Assembly (NCBI RefSeq): GCF_016428805.1
Contig: NZ_JAELTJ010000012.1
Span: 1-64,000, forward strand
DNA length: 64,000 nt
Origin: Achromobacter sp. ASV32
Lineage (GTDB): Bacteria; Pseudomonadota; Gammaproteobacteria; Burkholderiales; Burkholderiaceae_B
Reading direction: 5' to 3'
The notes under the pieces are model-generated. The model did no database searches and had not been told where the DNA came from. It was given only the letters and a program-made list of their open reading frames with translations. Numbering within the stretch: position 1 is the first letter of the stretch; the number at the start of each line of letters is the position of its first letter. The position numbers and the translations under genes were made by a program. This document shows positions 52,103 through 60,589 of the stretch, piece by piece.

Positions 52103-53269
52103 ATGCCCCCCACCGCCGCCTGCCGCGCCGGGCTGCTCCCTTTACGCTTGTATGCTCGCCGTACCGCTTGTCGCATCACGCGCGCAGCGTTGCTGGCCGT
52201 CGCGTTTGCCGCTTCTGGCATGGCGGCCGCAGCCGTCCAGGCGACGACCACCGCCGACACGGTTACTCAGGCCTTGCCCGAACGCTGCATGCGCATCCAG
52301 GTGCATCAGCAAGACGACCGCCTGACGTTGCAAGCTGCCTTCGACGCCACCGCGCAAACCATCAGCCCCGAGCGCTCTGCCAGCCTGCTGTCCAAGGAAT
52401 TCCGCCGCGTCTACGACATGCTCGAAGCGCACCACCGGCTGGACGCGCGCTTCGATGCCCGCATGGCGATCCTGTCCTACGAGCTGTTCGGCCCGCTGCT
52501 GCCGGGCTTGCGCAAAGCGCCCTGCGTGATCTTTCAGATCGAACCCACATCGATGCACTTCGCGCTGGACCTGTTGCCCCTGGATGGCGTGCCGCTGTTC
52601 GTGCAGAAGCCGGTCGCCTTCAGCTTCGCCGATGCGGGGGGCGTGACGCGGATTCAAGGCGAGCCCGCGGCGGTTCAACCTGCCGCCGCTGGCACCCCGG
52701 CCGCGGGTCTGGGGCCGCAGTCCAGGGGCCTCATCCTGCGCGACCCGGAAACGGATCCCGATGACGGCACCGGCGGCGTGCAGAAACTCTTCCCAGGCTC
52801 CAGCTTTCAGATCATCAGCAGCGCCACCCCGGACATATTCGCGCGCAGCCGCTACGACTTCCTGCTGATCAGCGGCGAAGGCGTCGTCAGCCCTACCTGG
52901 GGCAAGCCGGAAAAAGACGAGAACGATGCCATCGGCCTGGGCGAAGACGACATGTATCCCCAGGACCTGCACGGCGCTGCCTTCAAACTGATCTACCTGG
53001 ACGCCAGCCAGCTCGCCTTGAGCAAAGCGTTCATCGACGCGGCCCGCCACAGCGGCGCGCGCCATTACCTGGCGCCCATCATCAGCAATGAAGCCGGGCA
53101 TTCGTCCACGCTGACGCTGCGTTACTTCTTTGGCGGCCTGAATCAGGGCATGGCCCCGATCGACGCGCTGTATCAGACCCGGCGGCAGATCTACAAGGAA
53201 TTCGAAGGCAGGGTGAATCGCACCGAACAGATCTACTACGCGTATCCGTTCAGGTTGTATCTGCTGTAA
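52103..53269 (+). CDS. Exported CHAT-like protein lacking catalytic residues
   Basis: The 388-residue protein has an N-terminal hydrophobic leader (about 25-48). The rest follows the order of a CHAT/caspase-fold domain: MHFALDLLPLDGVPLF (151-166), RYDFLLISGEG (250-260), FKLIYLDASQLALS (294-307) and the C-terminal ARHYLAPII with LRYFFGGLNQGMAPIDALYQ. In active CHAT proteases the second block carries the catalytic His (H-G) and the third a Cys (SAC); here they read S-G-E-G and L-D-A-S. It is therefore probably a pseudoenzyme, likely periplasmic. Single gene; role unknown. Confidence 0.6.
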   Translation: MPPTAACRAGLLPLRLYARRTACRITRAALLAVAFAASGMAAAAVQATTTADTVTQALPERCMRIQVHQQDDRLTLQAAFDATAQTISPERSASLLSKEFRRVYDMLEAHHRLDARFDARMAILSYELFGPLLPGLRKAPCVIFQIEPTSMHFALDLLPLDGVPLFVQKPVAFSFADAGGVTRIQGEPAAVQPAAAGTPAAGLGPQSRGLILRDPETDPDDGTGGVQKLFPGSSFQIISSATPDIFARSRYDFLLISGEGVVSPTWGKPEKDENDAIGLGEDDMYPQDLHGAAFKLIYLDASQLALSKAFIDAARHSGARHYLAPIISNEAGHSSTLTLRYFFGGLNQGMAPIDALYQTRRQIYKEFEGRVNRTEQIYYAYPFRLYLL

Positions 53270-53336
53270 GGGGTATGGCACCTGCGGGAGCGTGTGGCCA
53301 GGCCGTCGCTTCCCGTTTTCTGGACTGTTCAGGCAA

Positions 53337-53384
53337 CAAAAAGGCCGCCGCCAGCGTCTTCTGGCAGCGGCCTTTTTGCGTGCA
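53337..53384. terminator. Bidirectional Rho-independent terminator
   Basis: AAAAAGGCCGC and GCGGCCTTTTT flank an inner CGCCA/TGGCA pairing between the convergent CHAT-like and ppiC genes. A-run on one side and T-run on the other allow it to work in both directions. Confidence 0.9.
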
Positions 53385-53395
53385 GCGGCGGGGAC

Positions 53396-53677
53396 TCAGT
53401 CCTTGCGGCTGGTCACTTCAACCAGGTGATAGCCGAACTGCGTCTTCACCGGGCCTTGGACTTCGCCGACCGGGGCGCTGAACACCACGGTGTCGAATTC
53501 CTTGACCATCTGGCCCGGGCCGAACGTGCCCAGGTTGCCACCGTCGCGGCTGGACGGGCAGCTGGAGTTTTCCTTGGCCACTTGAGCGAAATCAGCGCCG
53601 TTGGCGATGGCGGTCTTCAGTTCGTTCGCTTTGGCTTCGGTCGAGACCAGGATGTGACGGGCGGAGGCTTGTGCCAT
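53396..53677 (-). CDS. ppiC: Parvulin-type peptidyl-prolyl isomerase
   Basis: The 93-residue protein is a single parvulin domain, the same length as E. coli PpiC: ARHILVSTEAKANELKTAI, NGADFAQVAKENSSCPS, GGNLGTFGPGQMVKEFD and TQFGYHLVEV. It speeds cis-trans isomerisation of proline bonds in the cytoplasm. A GCAAGGAGC site precedes the ATG. Single gene. Confidence 0.95.
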   Translation of the reverse strand: MAQASARHILVSTEAKANELKTAIANGADFAQVAKENSSCPSSRDGGNLGTFGPGQMVKEFDTVVFSAPVGEVQGPVKTQFGYHLVEVTSRKD

Positions 53678-53787
53678 GTTTGGCTCCTTGCGGGGGAATG
53701 ATCGGGGTGGGGAGAGTACCGCATTTGGGCGGACTCGCTACCCCGACATCATAAACGGGCCAACGGCAAAGCCATGCCGGGGACGGA

Positions 53788-55929
53788 TCACGGCTCGGCC
53801 AGCCAGCTCTTGAATGGCTCCAGATCCAGGTGATCGGGGACGTACCAGACCTTGCGGGTGCGGTCCCACTGGGCGCCCAGCGACTTCACCGCGTCCTTGT
53901 TGGCATAGGCCACCTTCAGATCGCGACGGCCGGCGGTTGCCGTGGGCACGCCCACGTTGCGGCGCACGGCATTGTTGGCGCGGTTCTGCGTGCCCGCCAG
54001 TTGCATCCTGGCGATGAACGGGCTGCGCCGAGCGGGGTCTGCGGTCGTCACAAGCGTCAGCCGCGATTTTGCCCGGGTGGCGGCGACATAAAAGAGGTTT
54101 TCCTCTTCGGACAGCGTGCGCAGCGGATTCGGAAACTCGCCTTGATCCAGAAAGGGCAGGATCACGTGGTCGAATTCCTTGCCCTTGACGTTGGCCACGC
54201 AGTCCAGCAACACCGTAGCCTTACCGGGCCGCGCGCCGGCGACCTTCTCCGCGGTCCCGATCCATGCGGAAAAATCGGACAGGTTCTGGTTCAGGTTGCG
54301 CGCCGTCGCGATAAAGCCGTTCACGCACTTGGTCACGACCGAGGCCTCGTAGGGGTGGACATACAGGCGCTGCGCCAGCTTTTCCATTTCCACGAAGTCG
54401 CAGACCGCCGCCAAGGCGGCATGGGCGGGCGCGGCCGGTTCCAGGCCGCGCAGATACGCCACTGCCTGTTCAATCCGTGCCCGGGCGGCGGGGTTGCCCA
54501 CGCGCTTGATCTGGCCTTCAAAAAAATACTCCAGCGTGGCGGGGTCCCGGGCGATGGTCGCCTTGGCTTCGCTGAGCTCCTGCGGGGACAGCGGCACCTC
54601 GGCGAACGTCGCCAGCGCTTCCACGATGGCGGCCCGGGTTGCCGGGGAGGCCACATTATGAAAATCGGCCAGCGCAATCGCCAGCATGCCGCGCAGGAAC
54701 AGTATTTCGTCGCGCAGCAGATAGCTGCGCATCGTCAACGTGCGATATTGCACCTGCGCCTGCATGAGCGCGTTTTCGATGTCGATGGATTGATGCTGAT
54801 CGCGGAACAGAATGCAGCATGCGTCCAGCGGCCTGCCGTCCTGCTGCCATTGAAGAACGGCCTGGACCACCTGCTGACCACAAGCGCCGGGCTGATCGGC
54901 GTAGGCAGCCTCGTGAATCTCGGTGCGCAGCGGCAGATTCGATTCCACCGTCTTGTGCTTGAACGCTTCCATGGCATAGGCCAGGTGCGGGCCATGGCGG
55001 TAAGTCATCGACAGCGCAAATGTCGCGCAGTCCGGAAAGCTGGCCGCAATTCGATACTGCAGAAAGGCATCGTCGGCGCCCAGGTGCGAATAAATCACCT
55101 GGTCCTTATCCCCTACGCCCACAAAGTAGGGCTGGTGCACATTCAACAGGGTTTCGATAATGCAGAAAGACGCCTCGTTGATATCGTGCAGCTCGTCGCA
55201 CACCACCAGTTTGTACGCGGGCAGGGCTTCGTGTATTTCAGGCGTCGTGCGCAGCATGCAGGCCAGATCGTAAGTGGCGTCAAAAAAGCCGCGCTCCTCG
55301 ACATAACCGAACAGGTCAATACGCTGCTTTTCATACTCGATGGCCCACAGATAATCAGTCACCGGAATGGCCAGGCCTTCCGCGGCCAATTCCGGGTCCA
55401 GGCCTTCGCCGCCACGCACGAGGGTCATGGTGGCTTTCAGTTTGAGCAGATTGTCCAGAAACTGGCTGACCGCCGTGTTGTGCGTGCGGATATCCAGCAC
55501 ATCGCCCCGGTCCGGATGATTGGGGGCGACGTTTTCCAGCGCGTCCAGCGCGAAAGCCTTCTGTTCCCGCACCGACGCCAGCGCGCTCGGCACCGCATCT
55601 TCCAGCCCGGCCAGCACCTGCCGCGCAAACTCCTCGACCGTCTGCACGCGGACCCGCCTGGCCGTGTTGTAGGCGATGCCCACTGCCGTCAGGCGTGCCT
55701 GCAGGACTTGCCTGGCTTCGTCGGTGAACGTCAGCGCCAGGATCTCTTCCGGCGCCGTGCCCTTGCTGATGGCTTCCCCGATGCGCAGCGCAAGCGTCGT
55801 GGTCTTGGCCGCGCCCGCATTGGCCAGCACCAGATTGATGCGGTGCCGGGACGCCTGGATCTTTCTCTGTTCGTCGGTCGGAACAAAACCTGTCGGGATG
55901 AATTGAACGGAGATCGATGAAGAGGTCAT
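53788..55929 (-). CDS. UvrD-like superfamily 1 helicase with C-terminal DUF5710 domain
   Basis: The 713-residue protein shows the SF1 helicase motifs: Q motif PTDEQRKIQA, an unusual Walker A NAGAAKTTT (Ala replaces the usual Gly before Lys), Walker B LVVCDELHDIN, motif III VGDKDQVIY, motif IV LSMTYRHG, motif V VKGKEFDHVILPFLD and motif VI YVAATRAKSRL. After residue ~660 follows a DUF5710-type module (KVAYANKDAVKSLGAQWD, then RTRKVWYVPDHLDL), more often found in phage and plasmid primases or topoisomerases. The ATG at 55929 (MTSSSISVQF) is chosen. A DNA repair or defence role is possible; single gene. Confidence 0.85.
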   Translation of the reverse strand: MTSSSISVQFIPTGFVPTDEQRKIQASRHRINLVLANAGAAKTTTLALRIGEAISKGTAPEEILALTFTDEARQVLQARLTAVGIAYNTARRVRVQTVEEFARQVLAGLEDAVPSALASVREQKAFALDALENVAPNHPDRGDVLDIRTHNTAVSQFLDNLLKLKATMTLVRGGEGLDPELAAEGLAIPVTDYLWAIEYEKQRIDLFGYVEERGFFDATYDLACMLRTTPEIHEALPAYKLVVCDELHDINEASFCIIETLLNVHQPYFVGVGDKDQVIYSHLGADDAFLQYRIAASFPDCATFALSMTYRHGPHLAYAMEAFKHKTVESNLPLRTEIHEAAYADQPGACGQQVVQAVLQWQQDGRPLDACCILFRDQHQSIDIENALMQAQVQYRTLTMRSYLLRDEILFLRGMLAIALADFHNVASPATRAAIVEALATFAEVPLSPQELSEAKATIARDPATLEYFFEGQIKRVGNPAARARIEQAVAYLRGLEPAAPAHAALAAVCDFVEMEKLAQRLYVHPYEASVVTKCVNGFIATARNLNQNLSDFSAWIGTAEKVAGARPGKATVLLDCVANVKGKEFDHVILPFLDQGEFPNPLRTLSEEENLFYVAATRAKSRLTLVTTADPARRSPFIARMQLAGTQNRANNAVRRNVGVPTATAGRRDLKVAYANKDAVKSLGAQWDRTRKVWYVPDHLDLEPFKSWLAEP

Positions 55930-56029
55930 GTACCTGAGGGAAGGGGAAAGGCCGGGGTGGTCAACGATACTACGTAAGTGACATCCGGTAGCGGCGCCCC
56001 GCAAGGCGATGCGTCACCGACCCGGCCAG

Positions 56030-56060
56030 CAAAAAAAACGAGCGCCCTGGGCGCTCGCTG
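56030..56060 (-). terminator. Rho-independent terminator for the amino-acid binding protein gene
   Basis: Read on the minus strand, CGAGCGCCC and GGGCGCTCG pair around a minimal centre and are followed by eight T. It lies 20 bases beyond the stop of the minus-strand gene. Confidence 0.85.
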
Positions 56061-56078
56061 GTCGGGGGGAGGATGCCC

Positions 56079-57095
56079 TTACCGGACCGGCCACCCATAC
56101 ATCAGCCCGCCATTGCGGTACGACGCATTCAACCCGCGGGCCAGCTTCAGCGGGCTGGTCTCGCCCAGGTTCTTCTCGAAGCTTTCGCCGTAATTGCCGA
56201 TCTGCTTGATGACGTTATAGGCCCACTTGTCATCCACGCCCAGGTTCTTGCCCATGCCCGGCGTCACGCCCAACAGGCGCTGCACGTTGGGGTTGGTGCT
56301 TTTCAGCATCTCGTCCACGTTCTCGGACGTCACGCCGTATTCTTCGGCTTCCAGCATCGCGAACATCGTCCAGCGAACCACGTTGAACCACTGCTCGTCG
56401 CCCTGGCGCACCATCGGACCCAGCGGTTCCTTCGAGAAATTCTCGGGCAGGATGTCGTACTGCTCAGGGTTGGCCAGATTGGTGCGGGCTGCAGCCAGCT
56501 GCGACTTGTCGCCGGTGAAGGCGTCGCAGCGGCCCACCGCGAAGGCGCGGATGATCTCGTCCAGGCGCTCCACCACCACGGGCTTGAACACGATGTTCTG
56601 CGAGCGGAACCAGTCGGACAGGTTCAGTTCGGTGGTGGTGCCGGGCTGCACGCAGACGGTGGCGCCGTCCAGCTCCTTGGCGCTTTTCACGTTCAGCGAC
56701 TTGTTCACCATGATGCCCTGGCTGTCGTAGTAGTTCACGCCCACGCCGATCAGGCCCAGGGTCGTGTCGCGCGTCAGGGACAGCGTGGTGTTGCGCGGCA
56801 GGACGTCTACTTCGCCCGACTGCAAGGCGGTAAAACGCTGCACAGCGCTGACGGCCATGATCTTGGCCTTGGCGGCGTCGCCGAACATGGTCACGGCCAG
56901 CGCGCGGCACAGATCCACGTCCAGCCCCATCCAGCCGCCCTTGCTGTCATTGACCGAGAAGCCGGCCACGCCCGTGGACACCCCGCATTGGACGAAGCCC
57001 TTGTTCTTGACGCTTTCGAACGTCACGCCCGCGCTGGCGCCCCACGACGAAAGCAGTAACGCGGCGCCTGCCGCGACAGTGGTCAAAGTTTTCAT
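56079..57095 (-). CDS. General L-amino acid ABC transporter substrate-binding protein (AapJ-like)
   Basis: The 338-residue precursor has a signal peptide (MKTLTTVAAGAALLLSSWGA) and a type II periplasmic binding fold with the AapJ/BztA patterns FVQCGVSTGVAGFSVNDSKG, GLDVDLCRALAVTMFGDAAK, GATVCVQPGTTTELNLSDWF and a C-terminal GLNASYRNGGLMYGWPVR. It binds polar amino acids in the periplasm. The usual aapQMP permease/ATPase genes are not beside it, so it is an orphan. Confidence 0.93.
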   Translation of the reverse strand: MKTLTTVAAGAALLLSSWGASAGVTFESVKNKGFVQCGVSTGVAGFSVNDSKGGWMGLDVDLCRALAVTMFGDAAKAKIMAVSAVQRFTALQSGEVDVLPRNTTLSLTRDTTLGLIGVGVNYYDSQGIMVNKSLNVKSAKELDGATVCVQPGTTTELNLSDWFRSQNIVFKPVVVERLDEIIRAFAVGRCDAFTGDKSQLAAARTNLANPEQYDILPENFSKEPLGPMVRQGDEQWFNVVRWTMFAMLEAEEYGVTSENVDEMLKSTNPNVQRLLGVTPGMGKNLGVDDKWAYNVIKQIGNYGESFEKNLGETSPLKLARGLNASYRNGGLMYGWPVR

Positions 57096-57385
57096 GGTGT
57101 CTCCGCGCGAGGGCGCAACGTATGGATTTCATTTCCGCCAGCCGGCGGAAGTGCGCCGAATGGTATCGGCCGGTGTGGGGGCGGAGAATCGGGGAATTCC
57201 CGTTAAATCCATTGGGCGGAATTTATAGGGGGCGGCCGGCAAAACCCACCCCGATCAGGCCCGCCGCCGAAACCGCCTGAAACCACCACCCCCCGCCGCG
57301 TAACCGTTTCGATAATTCCTGCCGCGCACACTAGCCTCACCGCGCCCGCATCGTCGCGCGCGGCGATCGCAAGGGAGAAACCGTT

Positions 57386-57709
57386 ATGAAAAGCCTCATC
57401 AAAGCCGCGATGACCGCGGGCGCCGCAGTGGTGTTGTCCCTGGGCGCGTTGAGCGTGCCGGCTGTGGCGCAGGCCGGCGTGGCCATCAGCATCGACGTGG
57501 CGCCGCCGCCACCCCGGGTCGAGGTCGTGCCGCCTCCCCGTGTGGGCTACGTCTGGGCGCCCGGCCATTGGGAATGGATCGGCGGACGCCACGCCTGGGT
57601 CGGCGGCGTGTGGCTGCCGGCGCGGCGCGGGTATGTGTACCACGGGCCGGAATGGCGCCAGCGGCATGGGCACTGGGTGTATTACGAAGGAAGGTGGGGG
57701 CGGTATTGA
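57386..57709 (+). CDS. YXWGXW/BcpO-type exported small protein
   Basis: The 107-residue precursor has a signal peptide (cleavage near AQAG), a Pro-rich segment (APPPPRVEVVPPPRVGYVWA) and W-x-x-G/H-x-W repeats: VWAPGHWEWIGGRHAWVGG, then HGPEWRQRHGHWVYYEGRW. Such WxxGxW proteins are common exported proteins in Burkholderiales with no known activity. The 290-base gap before it holds only a small hairpin (TTCCGCC...GGCGGAA near 57134-57149) and no evident gene. Confidence 0.85.
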   Translation: MKSLIKAAMTAGAAVVLSLGALSVPAVAQAGVAISIDVAPPPPRVEVVPPPRVGYVWAPGHWEWIGGRHAWVGGVWLPARRGYVYHGPEWRQRHGHWVYYEGRWGRY

Positions 57710-57754
57710 GGGCGGAGGATCCTGCGCCTGGTGCGTTGGGGCGGGACCACTCTT

Positions 57755-58204
57755 TCAATGCGCATCCGCGCGCTCGATGAAGGCATCCGCGCGGACATGA
57801 AAGCGCTCGACCAATGCGGCAATCTGGCGGGTATTGAGCATCCGGCGGCCCGCCAGAATCTCGGACATGACACTCTGGCTGCCCACCTCGGGCAAGTCGG
57901 ATTGATTCAGTCCGTGCTGATCCATCAGGAAGCGCAGCACCTCGCGGGGCGACGACGCCGGGATGGCGTGGTGATCAGCCTCATACTCGTGTACTGCCGC
58001 GGTCAGCAGATCCAGCAGGTCAGCCAGCGGGTGCGAGGGGTCTTCTCGCATCGGGGTGCCGCGTGTCTTGTCCAGGATCGCTTCGATCAACGCCAGCGCT
58101 CGGCCGTAGTCCGCTTCATTGCGGATCGCACCCACGCCCGCGATCGCGCGGAATTCGGCATAGCTGCGAGCCACTTCGGTCAGGTCGGGAATTACGGCTT
58201 CCAT
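57755..58204 (-). CDS. higA: HigA-type antitoxin with HTH domain
   Basis: The 149-residue protein has the HigA layout: an N-terminal ARSYAEFRAIAGVGAIRNEA, central ALALIEAILDKTRG, and a C-terminal XRE HTH (REVLRFLMDQHGLNQSDLPE, SQSVMSEILAGRRMLNTRQI). It should neutralise the HigB toxin and repress the operon. It is second in the pair and overlaps the toxin gene by 13 bases. Confidence 0.9.
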   Translation of the reverse strand: MEAVIPDLTEVARSYAEFRAIAGVGAIRNEADYGRALALIEAILDKTRGTPMREDPSHPLADLLDLLTAAVHEYEADHHAIPASSPREVLRFLMDQHGLNQSDLPEVGSQSVMSEILAGRRMLNTRQIAALVERFHVRADAFIERADAH

Positions 58205-58473
58205 GAGTCGTACTCCTTATGCGTGAAAACGTACTTGATGAAGACGGTCTGCGATCGGAACACCACATCGGCAACGATGCGGTACTTGTTGCCGCCTATG
58301 TCGAAAACCACATAGCCGCCGACCCAGTCCACCGTGTTGAACACCGCCTTCAGCGCCGAGAAATCAGCGGCCTGGGCGTGTTCCAGCGTCGTGTGCCAAT
58401 GAAGCAGCGACTGGGTGGACCCGGGATGGATCAGCCAGAACTCACGCAACGATCGCTTGGAAATGATGTGCAT
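58192..58473 (-). CDS. higB: HigB-type mRNA interferase toxin
   Basis: The 93-residue protein has the compact HigB/RelE-like fold (MHIISKRSLREFWLIHP, HWHTTLEHAQAADFSALKAV, DIGGNKYRIVADVVFRSQTV, IKYVFTHKEYDSW). It is expected to cleave mRNA at the ribosome when HigA is lost. Toxin-first order is the hallmark of higBA. An AT-rich promoter region (58474-58510) lies just upstream. Confidence 0.92.
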   Translation of the reverse strand: MHIISKRSLREFWLIHPGSTQSLLHWHTTLEHAQAADFSALKAVFNTVDWVGGYVVFDIGGNKYRIVADVVFRSQTVFIKYVFTHKEYDSWKP

Positions 58474-58753
58474 GGAGAATTATCGCAAAAACAAATAAAA
58501 ATAGCAAAAACCGATATCGTGAGGCGCCATGGAGGCGGCTGGACCGTCGGCGGGAGTCTGTAGAGGGAAGGCGTCGTGCGGGAAGGCACGCCGCGCGTAA
58601 GAAGTTTGCCGAATTTCCGGCCGCTAGAATTGGGCCGAGTGACAAATGGAGCGCGCTTTCAAGTGACCAATCGCGTTCGCGTTCTACTGCGACGACGTCA
58701 CATGCAGGAGGCGAATCGTGGATTTGTCAGGGCAATCGGGGAAATATTCTTGA

Positions 58754-58838
58754 TGGTGCCCGGGGCCGGAATCGAACCGGCACGCCTTGCGGCGGGGGAT
58801 TTTGAGTCCCCTGCGTCTACCAATTTCACCACCCGGGC
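58754..58838 (-). tRNA. tRNA-Leu (anticodon CAA)
   Basis: On the minus strand the sequence starts GCCCGGG, has the GGTAGACGC D-arm, the anticodon loop CTCAAAA (anticodon CAA), a long variable arm (CCGCCGCAAGGCG), a GGTTCGATTCC T-arm and ends CCCGGGCACCA with encoded CCA. The 85-base length and class II variable arm fit leucine. It lies between higBA and the NCS2 permease. Confidence 0.97.
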
Positions 58839-59028
58839 AAGGGGGTCGCGAACGCGTCCTGTGCTACTGAAGACGGCTGCGGGAGAAGCGAAGACCGCGA
58901 TTATATGCGGTCTGGAAAAAATTGTCAGGCGACGGGCCGGCGCCGGGCAAGGCGGGCCGGCTCGGCCTGATGCGCGGCCTGCCGGACCCCGCGCGCCATG
59001 GCGCGGCGCAAGCCCGGCCTGCCCCCAC

Positions 59029-60420
59029 TCACTTCTTCTCAGGCAGGAACCAGTTCATCACCAGCGCGCAGATGCCGCCGGTGGCCACGCCGGATTCCAG
59101 CACGCTTTTCACGGCATGCGGCAGGTGCGACAGGATTTCCGGCACTTGCGACACGCCCAGGCCCAGGGCCAGGGACACGGCGATGATCAGCAGGGCGCGG
59201 CGGTCCAGGTGGATGCCGGCCAGGATGTTGATGCCCGATGCGGCGACCGCGCCGAACATGACCATGGCGGCGCCGCCCAGGACGGGTTCGGGCACGGCCT
59301 GCAGCACGCCGGCCACCGACGGGAACAGGCCCAGCAGGATCAGCATGCCGGCGATCCACACGCCGACGTGGCGGCTGGCGATGCCGGTGAGCTGGATGAC
59401 GCCGTTGTTCTGGGCGAAGACCGAGCTGGGGAACGTATTGAAGACACCGGCCAGCAGCGAGTTGGCGCCGTTGACCAGCACGCCGCCCTTGATGCGCTGC
59501 ATCCACAGCGGGCCTTCGACGGGTTGCTTGGACACCTTGCTGGTGGCGGTGACGTCGCCGATGGCTTCCAGGGACGTGACCAGGTAGATGATCAGCATGG
59601 GCACGAACAGGGCCCACGAGAAGCCCAGGCCGAAGTGCAGGGGCATGGGAATCTGGAACAGCGCGGCTTCGCGGGCGCCGGTGAAGTCCAGGCGGCCCAT
59701 GCAGGCGGCGGCGATGTAGCCGACGGCCAGGGCCAGGACCAGGGCGGTGCTGCGGATCCAGACGACCGGTACGCGGTTGAGCAGGATGATGGTGCCCAGC
59801 ACCAGGCCGGACAGCGTCAGGTTCTCGGCGCTGGCGAAGGTGCCGCTGGCCATGGCGCCGAAACCGCCGCCCATGCTGATGAGGCCGACTTTGATGAGGG
59901 TCAGGCCGATCAGCAGCACGACGATGCCGGTGACCAGCGGGGTGATGAGGCGCTTGACGAAGGGCAGGATGCGGCTAATGCCCATTTCCACGAAGGACCC
60001 GGCGATGACGACGCCGAAGATGGCCGCCATGACGGCTTCGACCGGGGTGCCTTGCTTGACCATGACCGTGCCGCCGGCGATCAGCGGGCCGACGAAGTTG
60101 AAGCTGGTGCCCTGCACGATGAGCAGGCCGGCGCCCAGGGGGCCGAAGCGCTTGCACTGGACGTAGGTGGCGATGCCGGAGATGACCAGCGACATGGACA
60201 CGATCAGGGTGGTGTCGCGGCTGCTGACGCCCAAGGCCTGGCAGATGAGCAGGCCGGGAGTGACGATGGGCACCAGGATGGCCAGCAGGTGCTGCAGGGC
60301 GGCGACGAAGGCGACGGGGGCGGCGGGGCGGTCGTCGGGGCCGTAGACCAGGTCGTGGCTGGGCTGGCCGTCGTCGGCGGGGCCGTGGGAGGCGGGTTGG
60401 GTCAGGGAGGCGGGTTGCAT
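59029..60420 (-). CDS. NCS2 family nucleobase (xanthine/uracil) permease
   Basis: The 463-residue protein has about 14 hydrophobic segments and the NCS2 signatures FAQNNGVIQLTGIASRHVGV (QNxGxxxxT) and ALQHLLAILVPIVTPGLLIC at the first helix, the conserved helix-1 QH motif of NCS2 proteins. NCS2 members import uracil, xanthine or uric acid with H+ or Na+. The ATG at 60420 gives an N-terminus rich in polar residues before the first helix; an upstream in-frame start would add 22 residues. Purine import would fit the AllA-like gene elsewhere in the window. Confidence 0.93.
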   Translation of the reverse strand: MQPASLTQPASHGPADDGQPSHDLVYGPDDRPAAPVAFVAALQHLLAILVPIVTPGLLICQALGVSSRDTTLIVSMSLVISGIATYVQCKRFGPLGAGLLIVQGTSFNFVGPLIAGGTVMVKQGTPVEAVMAAIFGVVIAGSFVEMGISRILPFVKRLITPLVTGIVVLLIGLTLIKVGLISMGGGFGAMASGTFASAENLTLSGLVLGTIILLNRVPVVWIRSTALVLALAVGYIAAACMGRLDFTGAREAALFQIPMPLHFGLGFSWALFVPMLIIYLVTSLEAIGDVTATSKVSKQPVEGPLWMQRIKGGVLVNGANSLLAGVFNTFPSSVFAQNNGVIQLTGIASRHVGVWIAGMLILLGLFPSVAGVLQAVPEPVLGGAAMVMFGAVAASGINILAGIHLDRRALLIIAVSLALGLGVSQVPEILSHLPHAVKSVLESGVATGGICALVMNWFLPEKK

Positions 60421-60589
60421 GGCGGAGGGGCCGGCAAGGTGGGGGGAGGGAAGAAAGTGCGGGATTTTAGCGGGGAAGGCGGCCAAGCGCCCTGGGCGAT
60501 CAAGGGCTGGATAATCCGGGGCGGATCGGCTTGATAGAATTTCCGGCCATCAACCCGACCTTTGCACCGGGCCTTCCTGGCCGAAAACC

